From Candidatus Zixiibacteriota bacterium (lineage in GTDB: Bacteria; Zixibacteria; MSB-5A5; GN15; FEB-12), in assembly GCA_028289585.1 (NCBI GenBank), contig JANQPI010000026.1, positions 186,001-250,000 on the forward strand: a DNA stretch of 64,000 nt, given 5' to 3'. Shown one piece after another: positions 34,252 through 42,827 of the stretch. A model generated the notes under the pieces. The model was not told where the DNA came from. It was given only the letters and a program-made list of their open reading frames with translations, and ran no database searches. Position 1 is the first letter of the stretch; each line of letters opens with the position of its first letter. The position numbers were made by a program, and so were the translations under genes.

Positions 34252-35795
34252 AAAAAGAAATTGTCATCAACTCGACCGAGTATGAGACCCGCGTCGCAAT
34301 TATCGAAGACGGATTACTGGTCGAACTTCAGGTGGAACGGCCGGACGCCGAACGGATGGTTGGCGACATCTACAAGGGACGGGTTAACTCCGTGTTGCCT
34401 GGCATGCAGGCCGCCTTTGTCGACATTGGCTATGAAAAGGGTGCCTACCTGCATTCCTCTGATGTTGGCAAGATTTGGGATCGCGGCGAAGCGGCCGAAG
34501 TTACCTCCGAAAACGGCGAGGAAGCTCCAGCCGAGATCGTTCGCAAACGTCGGCGGCAGGGAATCGAAACTGTCCTCAAGCAGGGACAAGAGGTCCTGGT
34601 GCAGGTTATCAAGGAGCCGATCGGCACCAAGGGGCCGCGGCTGGCGACCGAAATCTCGCTGCCCGGGCGGTATCTCGTCCTGGTCCCGGATGACGACACG
34701 ATCCGTGTGTCACGGCGAATCACCAACTGGGGTGAGAAACGCCGCTTACGAAAACTCGTTTCGCCAATCCGCCCGGAAGGCTTCGGGTTCATCGTTCGGA
34801 CAGAAGCGGAAGGAGTTGAGGAGCACGAAATCAAGGCCGACGTGAAGCGGTTGATGAAGCTCTGGACCAAGCTGAAACGAAAATCCGAGACGGAATCCTC
34901 GCCCGCGTTGATCCACAAGGAAGCGGAGATGCTGATCTCGATGATCCGTGATGTTTTTACCGAGGATGTCACTCAGCTGGTCTGCGATGATCGCAACGTC
35001 TACAAGAAGGTAATCAGTTTTGCCCGTCAGGTTGCCCCCGAGCTCAAAGATCGCGTGAAGCTCTACAAGGGTTCAGCACCGCTCTTCGATCAGTACAATC
35101 TGGAGCCTGAGATCGACAAGATGCTGTCTCGCAAGGTGTGGATTCGCAAGGGCGCGTATCTAGTTATTGATCAAACCGAAGCAATGGTGACAATAGACGT
35201 CAATACCGGTCGCTTTGTCGGTAGCAAAGACATTGAGCGAACAATCTTTCAAACCAATCTTCTGGCCGCCCGTGAAATCGCTCGTCAGATTCGCCTCCGT
35301 GATATCGGTGGCTTGATCGTGTGTGACTTTATCGACATGGCGATCCGTGACAATCGTCGGAAACTCTATGAGGAGTTCAAGTCCGCGTTTCGTTATGATC
35401 GGGCCAAGCGGGGGATCAATCCGGTTACGGACTTTGGGTTAGTCGAAATGACGCGCGAGCGCGTGCGGCCATCGCACATGACGATGCTCTCTGAGCCCTG
35501 TCCCTGCTGTGACGGGACCGGCCGGATCATTGCACGAGAGAATCTCGCTATGAAGATCGAGCGATGGTTCCATCGGGCGCGCGCCGACCGTAAGTATCGG
35601 GATTTCCATCTTGTGGTTCATCCAGCGGTCGCGGAAGTCCTGGCCGACAACGGGAGCAGTCGACTCGACCGAATCAAACGAGCCTACCGCTTCTCAATTA
35701 ACCTGATACGTGATACGACGCTTGATCAGTCGCAGTTTCGGATCTTCGAGGCGGCATCGAATAGCGACATCTCCGAGACGTACACGCGCAACTAG
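34248..35795 (+). CDS. rng: Ribonuclease G/E family
   Basis: 515 residues, the RNase G size without the long RNase E scaffold tail. Starts KKEIVINSTEYETRVAIIEDG; the S1 domain has GDIYKGRVNSVLPGMQAAFVDIGYEKGAYLH with an acidic insertion after it. The nuclease part has IDVNTGRFVG (catalytic Asp) and GGLIVCDFIDM (second Asp). The zinc link is PCPCCDGTGR near the C-terminus. It processes rRNA and mRNA 5' monophosphate ends. GTG start overlapping fmt (GTGA) is chosen since the earlier codons run inside fmt. Confidence 0.94.
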   Translation: MKKEIVINSTEYETRVAIIEDGLLVELQVERPDAERMVGDIYKGRVNSVLPGMQAAFVDIGYEKGAYLHSSDVGKIWDRGEAAEVTSENGEEAPAEIVRKRRRQGIETVLKQGQEVLVQVIKEPIGTKGPRLATEISLPGRYLVLVPDDDTIRVSRRITNWGEKRRLRKLVSPIRPEGFGFIVRTEAEGVEEHEIKADVKRLMKLWTKLKRKSETESSPALIHKEAEMLISMIRDVFTEDVTQLVCDDRNVYKKVISFARQVAPELKDRVKLYKGSAPLFDQYNLEPEIDKMLSRKVWIRKGAYLVIDQTEAMVTIDVNTGRFVGSKDIERTIFQTNLLAAREIARQIRLRDIGGLIVCDFIDMAIRDNRRKLYEEFKSAFRYDRAKRGINPVTDFGLVEMTRERVRPSHMTMLSEPCPCCDGTGRIIARENLAMKIERWFHRARADRKYRDFHLVVHPAVAEVLADNGSSRLDRIKRAYRFSINLIRDTTLDQSQFRIFEAASNSDISETYTRN

Positions 35796-35810
35796 CCCCG
35801 TCGATTTATC

Positions 35811-35839
35811 TTGGCGTTTCACCACGTCGGCGGTATGCT
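35811..35839 (+). promoter_or_regulatory. Promoter of the CYTH gene
   Basis: TTGGCG (35811-35816), 17 bases, TATGCT (35834-35839), then a short leader with a GAGGG Shine-Dalgarno. Confidence 0.45.
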
Positions 35840-35856
35840 TGTCATAGAGGGCTAGT

Positions 35857-36567
35857 ATGCAAATCAATACCACCATGCGCGATGAAATAGAGCTCAAGCT
35901 GAGTCTTGGGTCGTTTCCCGACTATCTCAAACTCCTCGGCGCGCTCGGTTCTTGTGACCGGGATATCAGCCAGACAAATGGTTTTTTTGATACGGAAGAT
36001 CGCCAGTTGGCTTCGGCCGGCTGGGCGCTGCGTGTTCGGGCGGAGAGGGAGGAGGGCCGAACGGTCAACTCACGTATTCGCCCCGATCATCTTATTGCTG
36101 ACACGATTCGGTCGGGTGACGAGTACGGTCTCGTTACGCTCAAGGGGATGACATCAATTGCTCACACCGCCGCCATCCGCAAGGAATTGGAAGCGCGCAT
36201 TCCGTACGAGATCGCTCAGGATATCATCGCTCTCCGCCGCGACATCATGTCTCTCGACATCGACCCCGTGGCGTTCGTCCGAGATGAGCTGGGTGTTACC
36301 GATCTCGCACGACTGATCTGCTTCCATAACAGTCGCTCCGTGAAGAACCATCGGATTGGTGATCATCTCTATCAGTTAGAGATCGACAAGACCGAGTTCC
36401 CGGATTCGTCGGTTGAGTACGAGCTTGAGGTTGAACTCGGTTCCCAGAATCAGATCGAGCTGGTGACCGATCACCTTCAGAAAATGTTTGGGGCTCTCGG
36501 TATCCCGTTCCGCCATCAGCGCGAGAGTAAATTCGCTCGGGCGCTCGGTCGGTCGGGGCTTGAATAG
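35857..36567 (+). CDS. CYTH domain protein
   Basis: 236 residues. The N-terminal ExExK signature is EIELK (about residues 10-14), followed by the tunnel-fold pattern: NGFFDTEDRQLASAGWALRVRAERE, VTLKG, KNHRIGDHLYQLEIDKTEFPDSSVEYELEVEL. The acidic and basic residues that bind triphosphate and metal are present in these strands. The superfamily includes class IV adenylate cyclase, thiamine triphosphatase and inorganic triphosphatases; substrate cannot be told from sequence. No CHAD domain follows. A further ATG (MRDEIELK) lies six codons downstream and could be the true start. Confidence 0.88.
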   Translation: MQINTTMRDEIELKLSLGSFPDYLKLLGALGSCDRDISQTNGFFDTEDRQLASAGWALRVRAEREEGRTVNSRIRPDHLIADTIRSGDEYGLVTLKGMTSIAHTAAIRKELEARIPYEIAQDIIALRRDIMSLDIDPVAFVRDELGVTDLARLICFHNSRSVKNHRIGDHLYQLEIDKTEFPDSSVEYELEVELGSQNQIELVTDHLQKMFGALGIPFRHQRESKFARALGRSGLE

Positions 36568-36620
36568 GCGAGCCTCAAGTAGGCGAGTCTACGGCGTTCC
36601 GCTGCTTGCGAGCTTGAGTA

Positions 36621-36648
36621 TTGACTCAAGCCGTGCGTCGCTTATTCC
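36621..36648 (+). promoter_or_regulatory. Promoter abutting the 36.7 kb lipoprotein
   Basis: TTGACT (36621-36626), 16 bases, TATTCC (36643-36648), then seven bases to the ATG at 36656, with no Shine-Dalgarno. Confidence 0.45.
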
Positions 36649-36655
36649 TCTTTCC

Positions 36656-37567
36656 ATGCACTTTCGTAGCCGCATCGCGATTGTATGTGTCGTCCTGTTC
36701 GGTGTTGCTGGAGTCGGCTGTTCTCGTCCCGCCGAGGGGCCCGCGCCGGAGCAGCCCAAGGAACGGCCGATCTCGTTCTATCTTGAGCGATATCCGGAGA
36801 TCATGGATGACTGGCGCCGGGCGTTTACGATCGAAACCGAACTCGGCATCCCGGTCGGCTATGCTCGTCCGGACTCAGCGGATCTTACCCTCTGGCAAGA
36901 CTGGGTCCAACACATTCCACTCTGGCATTTCAACAAGGGGGTCTCCTCGCCGACCCGTGGATTTATCGCCAGCCGCGATTCGATCTCCCGGGCCGTGCGG
37001 ATGCCACTGCGGGGCGGGAACATCAGCTCGGCCGGAATTCCCATCCAGCTGTACGCCGAGTATCTTCTTTGGCGGGGTCAGCTTGATGCCTTCCGCTGGT
37101 CCCCGCTCGCGGGAGATACGGTAACATATGACCGCTTTCTTTCGAGCCGTTTAGCGTTCGGACCTCGCGGCGAACTACGATTGCGACCGGACGAGCCGCG
37201 TCCCGCATCATCGGAAGAGCTGTCACGGATGGTCGACGCCATCGCGGCGAGCATGACATTCGCATCCCTGGCCACGCACTGTGAATCCCTGGAACGAAAC
37301 CCCATCGCCCCCGGTGACCTGCTCATCGCGACCGATTCCGCCGGGAAGCGGGGAGAGGTGTACGTGGTCTTGACCCGCCTTGAGGGACGAGGAAAGCCCC
37401 CGGTGCTGTTGCTGGGGACGGGATGCGAGTTTGGCTGCGACTTTCATATCCCGTTGTTCGGGGCGACCCGCACCGAGGCATGGTTGACCCGTGATCAGGC
37501 CGAACAACGCGTTTCGACCTGGGATCGCTGGGAATGGTTTCGGCCACGATTCAACGGCTTGCCGTAA
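36656..37567 (+). CDS. Lipoprotein, function unknown
   Basis: 303 residues. The N-terminus MHFRSRIAIVCVVLFGVAGVGCSRP ends in a lipobox (GVGC), so it is probably anchored in the membrane by C22. The rest is soluble, with WRRAFTIETELGIPVGYARPDSADLTLWQDWVQHIPLWHFNKGVSSP and a C-terminal part with GDLLIATDSAGKRGEVYVVLTRLEGRGKPPVLLLGTGCEFGCDFHIPLFG. I do not recognise a family. The start is set by the lipobox and the adjacent promoter; longer in-frame starts would overlap the CYTH gene. Confidence 0.75.
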   Translation: MHFRSRIAIVCVVLFGVAGVGCSRPAEGPAPEQPKERPISFYLERYPEIMDDWRRAFTIETELGIPVGYARPDSADLTLWQDWVQHIPLWHFNKGVSSPTRGFIASRDSISRAVRMPLRGGNISSAGIPIQLYAEYLLWRGQLDAFRWSPLAGDTVTYDRFLSSRLAFGPRGELRLRPDEPRPASSEELSRMVDAIAASMTFASLATHCESLERNPIAPGDLLIATDSAGKRGEVYVVLTRLEGRGKPPVLLLGTGCEFGCDFHIPLFGATRTEAWLTRDQAEQRVSTWDRWEWFRPRFNGLP

Positions 37568-37604
37568 CTCACCGCAGACTTACGTAGCCGCAGGAGGTCA
37601 TCGC

Positions 37605-38804
37605 ATGAAATGGACTTTGCTTTCCGCCGTGATTCTCATCGCTATGCCGCTTGCCCAGGCAACGACGATTCGCATCTCGGCGGGCGACGACTTACAACGA
37701 GCGATTGACAGCGCCGCCGATGGCGATACGCTGATTCTTGCCGCGGCGACATTCACCGCAACGTCGACGGTATGGCGCGATACATTGTGCGGTAACTGTC
37801 TGGATCCGGCAGATGGTGCCAACGGGACGGTTGGTTTTCTTCTGTCCGGTAAATCGCTTACGGTACTTGGCGAGTCCCGAACTGGAACGCGACTGGTAAC
37901 CGGTGCTGGCTACGGGTTGCTCCTTGAACATGGTTCGTTCGTTGTTCAGAACCTAACTGTAACTGGAGGGATACGCGATCGCGATGGCAATGCAACCAAC
38001 GCAGCGATCGTAGTGCGGCATGCGACAGCCCACCTGGAACAACTCGATCTTATCGACAATACCGAGCGCGATACGTCGATCGTGGTCGGTATTGGTGGTG
38101 TCATTGGACGCGAGGGGTCCTCACTGATTATCCGTGCTTGCCGATTGGAGAACAATACCTGGGACGGAATTGCGCTTTACCGCGGCGCGACGGCATTGGT
38201 CAGCGATTGCCTTATCAAAGACGGGCGCGGAGCCGGTATCGGTGTAACCTGGGACGCCACCTGCGTGGCTGATCGGAATACGGTCACCGGGTATTGGAAG
38301 GGGATTGGATCGTTTGGTACGTCGCTCGTTGTTGCCCGCAACAACTTTATCCACAACAATCTCGGTTGGGGGATGGTTGCGACCGGCGAGTCAACGCTTG
38401 AGGCGAGCAACAACCTGATCCGCCATAACGGCAACTGCGGTTTTGCTCCCTGGGGCACCGAGTCACGCGGTAAGTTCATCAACAATATCGTTGTCGAGAA
38501 TGGGTGGCGTGACGAATGGGTCTGTCCGTGCGTCGGCGTTTGGAACTACGGTGACTGGGGGAAGTGGATTTTCCGTCACAACCTTGTCTTTAACAATCAG
38601 GATGGTGAGTACGAAGCGATTTGGGATCAAACGGGTGTTTACGGCAATCTGTCACTCGATCCCGGGCTTGTTGCTGACTCGACAAGCTTTGCGTTCGTTA
38701 CCGATACTGTGTATCTTTTTGCCGGGGACTCAACGATATACAATCCCGATGGGACACGGTCACACATAGGTCTCTTCGGCGGTCCTCAAGCTTGGAACGA
38801 TTAA
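37605..38804 (+). CDS. Exported right-handed beta-helix protein
   Basis: 399 residues. A signal peptide ends near AQA (about residue 19). The mature protein has successive parallel beta-helix coils with the pattern of pectate-lyase-like/NosD proteins: NLTVTGGIRD, IIRACRLENNTWDGIALYRGATALVSDCLIKDGRGAGIGV, NTVTGYWKGIGSFGTSLVVARNNFIHNNLGWGM, ASNNLIRHNGNCGF, FINNIVVENG. Such proteins bind or cleave carbohydrate polymers, but no lyase active site is recognised. AGGAGG precedes the ATG at 37605, which decides the start. Confidence 0.82.
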   Translation: MKWTLLSAVILIAMPLAQATTIRISAGDDLQRAIDSAADGDTLILAAATFTATSTVWRDTLCGNCLDPADGANGTVGFLLSGKSLTVLGESRTGTRLVTGAGYGLLLEHGSFVVQNLTVTGGIRDRDGNATNAAIVVRHATAHLEQLDLIDNTERDTSIVVGIGGVIGREGSSLIIRACRLENNTWDGIALYRGATALVSDCLIKDGRGAGIGVTWDATCVADRNTVTGYWKGIGSFGTSLVVARNNFIHNNLGWGMVATGESTLEASNNLIRHNGNCGFAPWGTESRGKFINNIVVENGWRDEWVCPCVGVWNYGDWGKWIFRHNLVFNNQDGEYEAIWDQTGVYGNLSLDPGLVADSTSFAFVTDTVYLFAGDSTIYNPDGTRSHIGLFGGPQAWND

Positions 38805-38843
38805 CGACACTTGTGAACTCTCCTTTATCTACGGAGTGACAGT

Positions 38844-39710
38844 ATGCTCAGATATCTGCGAACGCTTGCGTTTCTCTCACTTGGCGGTGTGGTCATGTTC
38901 ATGGCCGGGTGTAGCGATGACGAAACGACAACAGAGCCAATTCCCACCGGAAACCCCAACGACCCTGAATTTGTCGAGACATTCAACATGGTCGACTTCT
39001 CGACCGATTTGATCGGCGATCAGCTTTTCAGTGCTGTTGAGGTAGCGTTTGAAATTTCTGCGATCGCGCCGTCGGCGCCCCTGACCCGTCCTGAACGCGT
39101 GACCGGCATCGCTGCCGCAGCAGACTCGTTTAGCTTCAGTTACAGCCCGACATCGGGCTGGTGGAGTTATTATCTCGAAATGAGTGATTCGATCGAGGGC
39201 TACACCGTTGTCTATTCGGACTCCCTGCAGTTTCGGGACGATGACGATGACCCGATTCAGTGGCCGGATTCTACGCTCCGCGAGCTCCGCTCGGTCCAGA
39301 GTATCGATTTGACCTGGTCGAATGACGACACGACTGCTTCGGCTCAGGGTGGACACACCATGGTGATTGCGGGCGATATCATCGGCGAAGGCGTCATCAC
39401 GATCATGGGCGGAGGCTCACTCTCCGGTATGTTCGATGGCCCGGTTGAGGATGGGTTTACCTGCTCGAATGAGGTGACGCAGTCATACACGGTCACCGGG
39501 CTGACGATCGATCTCGACGATAGTGGTTGTCCAGAAGCCGGTGTTCTCGCCTTCTCGGGGTCTTATGATATCGATTGCACGGACGGCAGTACGACGGTCA
39601 TGGCGGATGACAGTTGGACGTTTACCGTCACTTTCACGGGGACCCAGGTCGTCATTGCGGCGAGTAACGGCAGCGCAACATATACCGTTACTGATGATGA
39701 CTGCGATTAG
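38844..39710 (+). CDS. Lipoprotein, paralogue of the next gene
   Basis: 288 residues. The lipobox FMAGC (C23) follows a hydrophobic N-terminus. The mature part starts with an acidic Thr/Pro stretch (SDDETTTEPIPTGNPNDPE). The body has DSFSFSYSPTSGWWSYYLEMSDSIEGYTVVYSDSLQF, and the C-terminus has YDIDCTDGSTTVMADDSWTFTVTFTGTQVVIAASNGSATYTVTDDDCD. The same order occurs in the neighbour at 39865, so they are diverged tandem copies. A beta-rich surface lipoprotein is likely; function unknown. GGAG lies upstream of the ATG. Confidence 0.78.
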   Translation: MLRYLRTLAFLSLGGVVMFMAGCSDDETTTEPIPTGNPNDPEFVETFNMVDFSTDLIGDQLFSAVEVAFEISAIAPSAPLTRPERVTGIAAAADSFSFSYSPTSGWWSYYLEMSDSIEGYTVVYSDSLQFRDDDDDPIQWPDSTLRELRSVQSIDLTWSNDDTTASAQGGHTMVIAGDIIGEGVITIMGGGSLSGMFDGPVEDGFTCSNEVTQSYTVTGLTIDLDDSGCPEAGVLAFSGSYDIDCTDGSTTVMADDSWTFTVTFTGTQVVIAASNGSATYTVTDDDCD

Positions 39711-39737
39711 ATCAGAGTACTTTTTTTGAGCATCTTT

Positions 39738-39767
39738 CGGCCCGGCTCTAAGCCGGGCCGTTTTCTT
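39738..39767 (+). terminator. Terminator between the paralogous lipoproteins
   Basis: A perfect 10-bp stem CGGCCCGGCT / AGCCGGGCCG with loop CTA, followed by TTTTCTT. Confidence 0.9.
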
Positions 39768-39864
39768 ACGGTCTATCAACTTATTCTCAATTCTGCCGCA
39801 GCGTCTGCCGATTCAATCCGAAACAGAGTAATCGACCTAAATTCCACTGTGGAGGAGGCAATTG

Positions 39865-40803
39865 ATGAAACGCGTGTTTGCGGGACTGAGCCTGATCGCC
39901 GGCTGCCTGGCCCTGGGCATCTATGCCGGCTGTGATTCTGAGGATAACAACGATCCGCTGTCGGGTCTGACTCCGGGTGATACAACGAGTGGCGAGTTCC
40001 AGTTCGTCGAAGGCGTGCTCGATGAGCCAACGGAGGGGATCGGTCAGTCGCTGGAGCTGTCGCTCCGGTTGCTCGAGAACATTCCGCCGATGCCGAACTC
40101 TGGTCGTCGTTCGCTGCCGAGCTTGGCGGTATCGAACGACTCGTTCGCAGTGACCGCAGTTAACTCGTACTCGTTCGAAAACGGCTGGCATATCTTCGAT
40201 TACGAAGCATCGATTCTGTCGTACGATGACTTGACGCAGGAGTTGGACTCGCTGGCTATTGCCGGTGTCGACTCGCTACAGCTGCTGACCGAGGGAACGC
40301 CGAACGGTGCGTTTGAGATTGAAGTATTCGACGAATTCCGCGTTCGGGCTCACCGTACCGGTTCGTTTGTCAGTGTCGAAGAGACTGGTGGCGGGAGCGA
40401 AGATCATCTGCTTGATGTACAGGTTAATGTCAACGGCGGCGACACCTCGATTACCGTCAACGGCACCCTGAATGACTCACTGGAACTCAACTTCTTCGAC
40501 GTTGAGACCGAGTGCGGCGTGGTTGTCACGAGTCTCTCGACGCTGATTAACTTCTCAGCGGTCGTCGATGAGACAAATCCGAGCGAATGTCCGCTAGGTG
40601 GTACGGTGTCACAGACCGTTGGCTTGAACCTCACCTGTCTGGGTGCTTCGGATCTCGATCCGGAGAATATCAATGGTAGCTGGACGGTCACCGCGACGGT
40701 GAACGAGTCCGACCAGTCGGTGACGGTGACGTACTCTGATGGAACGACGTTCTGGACCGTTACTGGTCAGTGCGACGATGTCGCGCCGCCGGTACCGCAA
40801 TAA
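39865..40803 (+). CDS. Lipoprotein, paralogue of the previous gene
   Basis: 312 residues. Lipobox IYAGC (C23) then an acidic linker (DSEDNNDP). The body has NDSFAVTAVNSYSFENGWHIFDYEASILSYDDLTQELDSLAIAG and ends NGSWTVTATVNESDQSVTVTYSDGTTFWTVTGQCDD, corresponding position by position to the preceding gene's end. The Cys pairs near the C-terminus (ECPLGGTVSQTVGLNLTC) may form disulfides. The ATG at 39865 has GGAGGAGG upstream; a TTG three bases earlier is not preferred. Function unknown. Confidence 0.78.
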   Translation: MKRVFAGLSLIAGCLALGIYAGCDSEDNNDPLSGLTPGDTTSGEFQFVEGVLDEPTEGIGQSLELSLRLLENIPPMPNSGRRSLPSLAVSNDSFAVTAVNSYSFENGWHIFDYEASILSYDDLTQELDSLAIAGVDSLQLLTEGTPNGAFEIEVFDEFRVRAHRTGSFVSVEETGGGSEDHLLDVQVNVNGGDTSITVNGTLNDSLELNFFDVETECGVVVTSLSTLINFSAVVDETNPSECPLGGTVSQTVGLNLTCLGASDLDPENINGSWTVTATVNESDQSVTVTYSDGTTFWTVTGQCDDVAPPVPQ

Positions 40804-40843
40804 ACAGGTGACCGAGGGCGATTCTGCCCGTTTGTGAAGCTGG

Positions 40844-40876
40844 CGCCCCGCAGCGAATCGCTGCGGGGCGTTTTCT
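40844..40876 (+). terminator. Terminator after the second lipoprotein
   Basis: CGCCCCGCAGC pairs with GCTGCGGGGCG around a GAATC-type loop and is followed by TTTTCTTG. Confidence 0.9.
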
Positions 40877-40979
40877 TGTTTGTAGGATTGAAATCTGGAT
40901 AGGACAAGAGAACGGCATAAGAAGTCGACAAAGTCGATGGCGCTTGACGTGGGAAGTGGGGGAATGCTTACTGGTCGAC

Positions 40980-41064
40980 GGAGGCGTGGCAGAGTGGTCG
41001 AATGCGGCGGTCTTGAAAACCGTTGATGGGCAACCATCCGGGGGTTCGAATCCCTCCGCCTCCG
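40980..41064 (+). tRNA. tRNA-Ser (TGA)
   Basis: 85 bases. The acceptor stem GGAGGCG pairs with CGCCTCC, the anticodon loop is CTTGAAA (anticodon TGA), a long class II variable arm follows, and the T-loop is GTTCGAAT. The discriminator is G; no CCA is encoded. An integrase fragment lies immediately downstream, making this tRNA the probable integration site. Confidence 0.95.
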
Positions 41065-41228
41065 ATTTATCTAACCTGTTGAAGCGTAGTTATATGATTG
41101 TGCCGCAGAGAAATGCCCTAGCAAAAGTAGGGAGCTAGAGGCTCTCCGTCATACCTTGGAAGCTCTGCCAGCTAATGCCATTCAATGCCGATTTGTGCTG
41201 AACTATGCTGAATCGTTATGCTGAATCT

Positions 41229-41540
41229 TCAATCGACGAATCGTCGCCTCATGCTGTTGCCGGCTGCCGCCCAGCCAGCGAATTGATTCAGGCGCTGCCG
41301 GTCGTTCTTGATCGTCGATTCCCGCTTCTGGCGGGTCGAGAGCATGTTGGACAGGTAGACGTCGATGGTCTCGGGGATCGTCGCTTCGGAGTGCTGGCCG
41401 ATGACTATCGAATTGATGAAATCGATCGCGGCCCGCTTCGGGTTGTCGTACTTGTCGAAGCTGAACCGACGCTGGTACCGGCGGCCCTCATGCCAGAAAT
41501 TCACGCGCCAACCGTCGGGGTATGGAGTGGGCTTGGGCAT
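41229..41540 (-). pseudogene. Tyrosine recombinase, N-terminal fragment
   Basis: 103 residues from the ATG at 41540. An arm-type DNA-binding segment (PYPDGWRVNFWHEGRRYQRRFSFDKYDNPKRAAIDF) is followed by the start of a core-binding domain (TIPETIDVYLSNMLSTRQKRESTIKNDRQRLNQFAGW). The catalytic domain with the R..H-x-x-R..Y residues is absent: the frame stops and only 164 bases remain before tRNA-Ser. It therefore looks like the remnant of an element once integrated at this tRNA. It is not a copy of the complete recombinase at 44.0-45.0 kb, whose N-terminus differs. Confidence 0.65.
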
Positions 41541-41542
41541 GG

Positions 41543-41914
41543 CTAGGGCAACAGGAAGTAGTCTATCGACAGAAACGCTGCCACTATCGCCATGATTAAG
41601 ATCAGCACCCCGATCCAAGTTTTGACCTGGTTCGATTCGGTTGGCGTACCGGTTGCCGTTTTCACTCTTGGCGTCAACTGCTTCTGGCAGTGCCGGCAGA
41701 CCGAGGCCTGCGGATGAATCCCACCACGGCAGTATGGGCAAATGTACTTATAGCCAATGAAGGCAAGGATGATCGGTGCCAAAGGGCCAATGAAAAAGCC
41801 CATGATGATCCAGAACCATGACCGACCACGAGTCCGGGCCATAGAGGCCGCTATCAGGGCGCTCGGAAGCGTGATCAGCAGCGAGAACGAAAAGAGAGTG
41901 ATCAGTCCGTCCAT
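41543..41914 (-). CDS. Membrane protein with zinc ribbon
   Basis: 123 residues. Two hydrophobic segments near the N-terminus (about 5-22 and 33-53) are followed by a zinc-ribbon-like CPYC...CRHC quartet (about 58-77) and a last hydrophobic segment (about 100-120). Membrane proteins of this kind are common and of unknown role. It ends two bases before the integrase fragment begins and may belong to the islet. Confidence 0.65.
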   Translation of the reverse strand: MDGLITLFSFSLLITLPSALIAASMARTRGRSWFWIIMGFFIGPLAPIILAFIGYKYICPYCRGGIHPQASVCRHCQKQLTPRVKTATGTPTESNQVKTWIGVLILIMAIVAAFLSIDYFLLP

Positions 41915-41948
41915 GCGATTCCTCTGGGCTTGCGAGAAACAGCGATTC

Positions 41949-42206
41949 CTACCGCCCCTCCATCTTTTCAGCCAACCGGTCGAGCCAGCGACCGATTGGC
42001 GGGATCAGGATGCCGAGCAGACCAATGACTGCGAGCACGGAAAAGGCCGCGACCGCAAGCACTGCACTCAGCAGCAGTAACAGCCGCTCCGATTTCTCTC
42101 CACCCGCCATGCGCAAAATCCAGTCCAGCCGACTGCCCACACCGCGGACCACGACCAAGGCTGAATTCCCAAGATCATCGTCAGCACGTAGGCTATTCCC
42201 GCCCAT
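41949..42206 (-). CDS. Small membrane protein (uncertain)
   Basis: 85 residues with one long hydrophobic stretch (RLLLLLSAVLAVAAFSVLAVIGLLGILI, about 41-68) and a charged C-terminus. No family is recognised and no strong Shine-Dalgarno is seen. It lies in the islet between the zinc-ribbon gene and a truncated gene on the opposite strand. It could be real or a chance ORF. Confidence 0.35.
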   Translation of the reverse strand: MGGNSLRADDDLGNSALVVVRGVGSRLDWILRMAGGEKSERLLLLLSAVLAVAAFSVLAVIGLLGILIPPIGRWLDRLAEKMEGR

Positions 42207-42242
42207 CCGAGGAGGAGCCAGAATCCGATTGCAACGACATCA

Positions 42243-42734
42243 CCTGGCGCTCGGCTTTTCTATTTCGCCGAGATAAAGGACTCACTGCTCACGGCGAGTG
42301 AGCAGAAGGCAATTTACAAGGATCTTAATGAGGGGCAAAGCCCTGTTCCTATACCGACGTCCAACGACACGGCTCTGTTTGAGTTTAAGAGAGACCCATC
42401 AGCCTTAGCTTGGGTTTTCTACATCGATGGCCAGCAATGGTGGACTTCCACTGGAGGATCAGTCCAGGGGGCGCAATGGCCGAATGTGGAAGCAAATCTT
42501 ATCCAAGTTTCCGGTGAAGTAACACACGATGAAAATGAGATGCCAGGGACGTCAATTCGACCAGCCGTTGCGATGAATCTTCAGCGCTTTAGCGAGTCCC
42601 AAAATGCATGGCAATCCGTCGACCTGCTAGCTTCGGCCTGGTCAAAGGATACAGATACAACGAGGTGGAAAAGTCGCGTTGTTAACCTTGTTGCGGGACC
42701 AAGAATAGAGATCTGGGATCGGGCGATTAAGTGA
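42243..42734 (+). pseudogene. 5'-truncated gene, function unknown
   Basis: The reading frame is open from about 42192 to the stop at 42734, but there is no ATG before 42486. The encoded stretch LFYFAEIKDSLLTASEQKAIYKDLNEGQ ... ALAWVFYIDGQQWWTSTGGSVQGAQWPNVEANLIQVSGEVTHDENEMPG ... TRWKSRVVNLVAGPRIEIWDRAIK looks protein-like throughout and continues into the downstream ATG/GTG-started part. The most likely reading is a gene that lost its 5' end during rearrangement. No family is recognised. Confidence 0.45.
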
Positions 42735-42827
42735 GGCAATCATCTGAAGCAGGTCATCCACTTCGGTAGAAATAGGCTGTTTAGCCTAACAATTCTCTTG
42801 TAAGTTGCCAAGATGGGAGTAGAAAGA

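Noticed and set aside
40944-41138. Short frame over tRNA-Ser
   Set aside because: It runs through the tRNA and has a TTG start; the tRNA explains the sequence.
41065-41228. Direct att repeat of the tRNA-Ser 3' end
   Set aside because: No second copy of the tRNA 3' sequence occurs in the window, only small repeats of the TATGCTGAA type.
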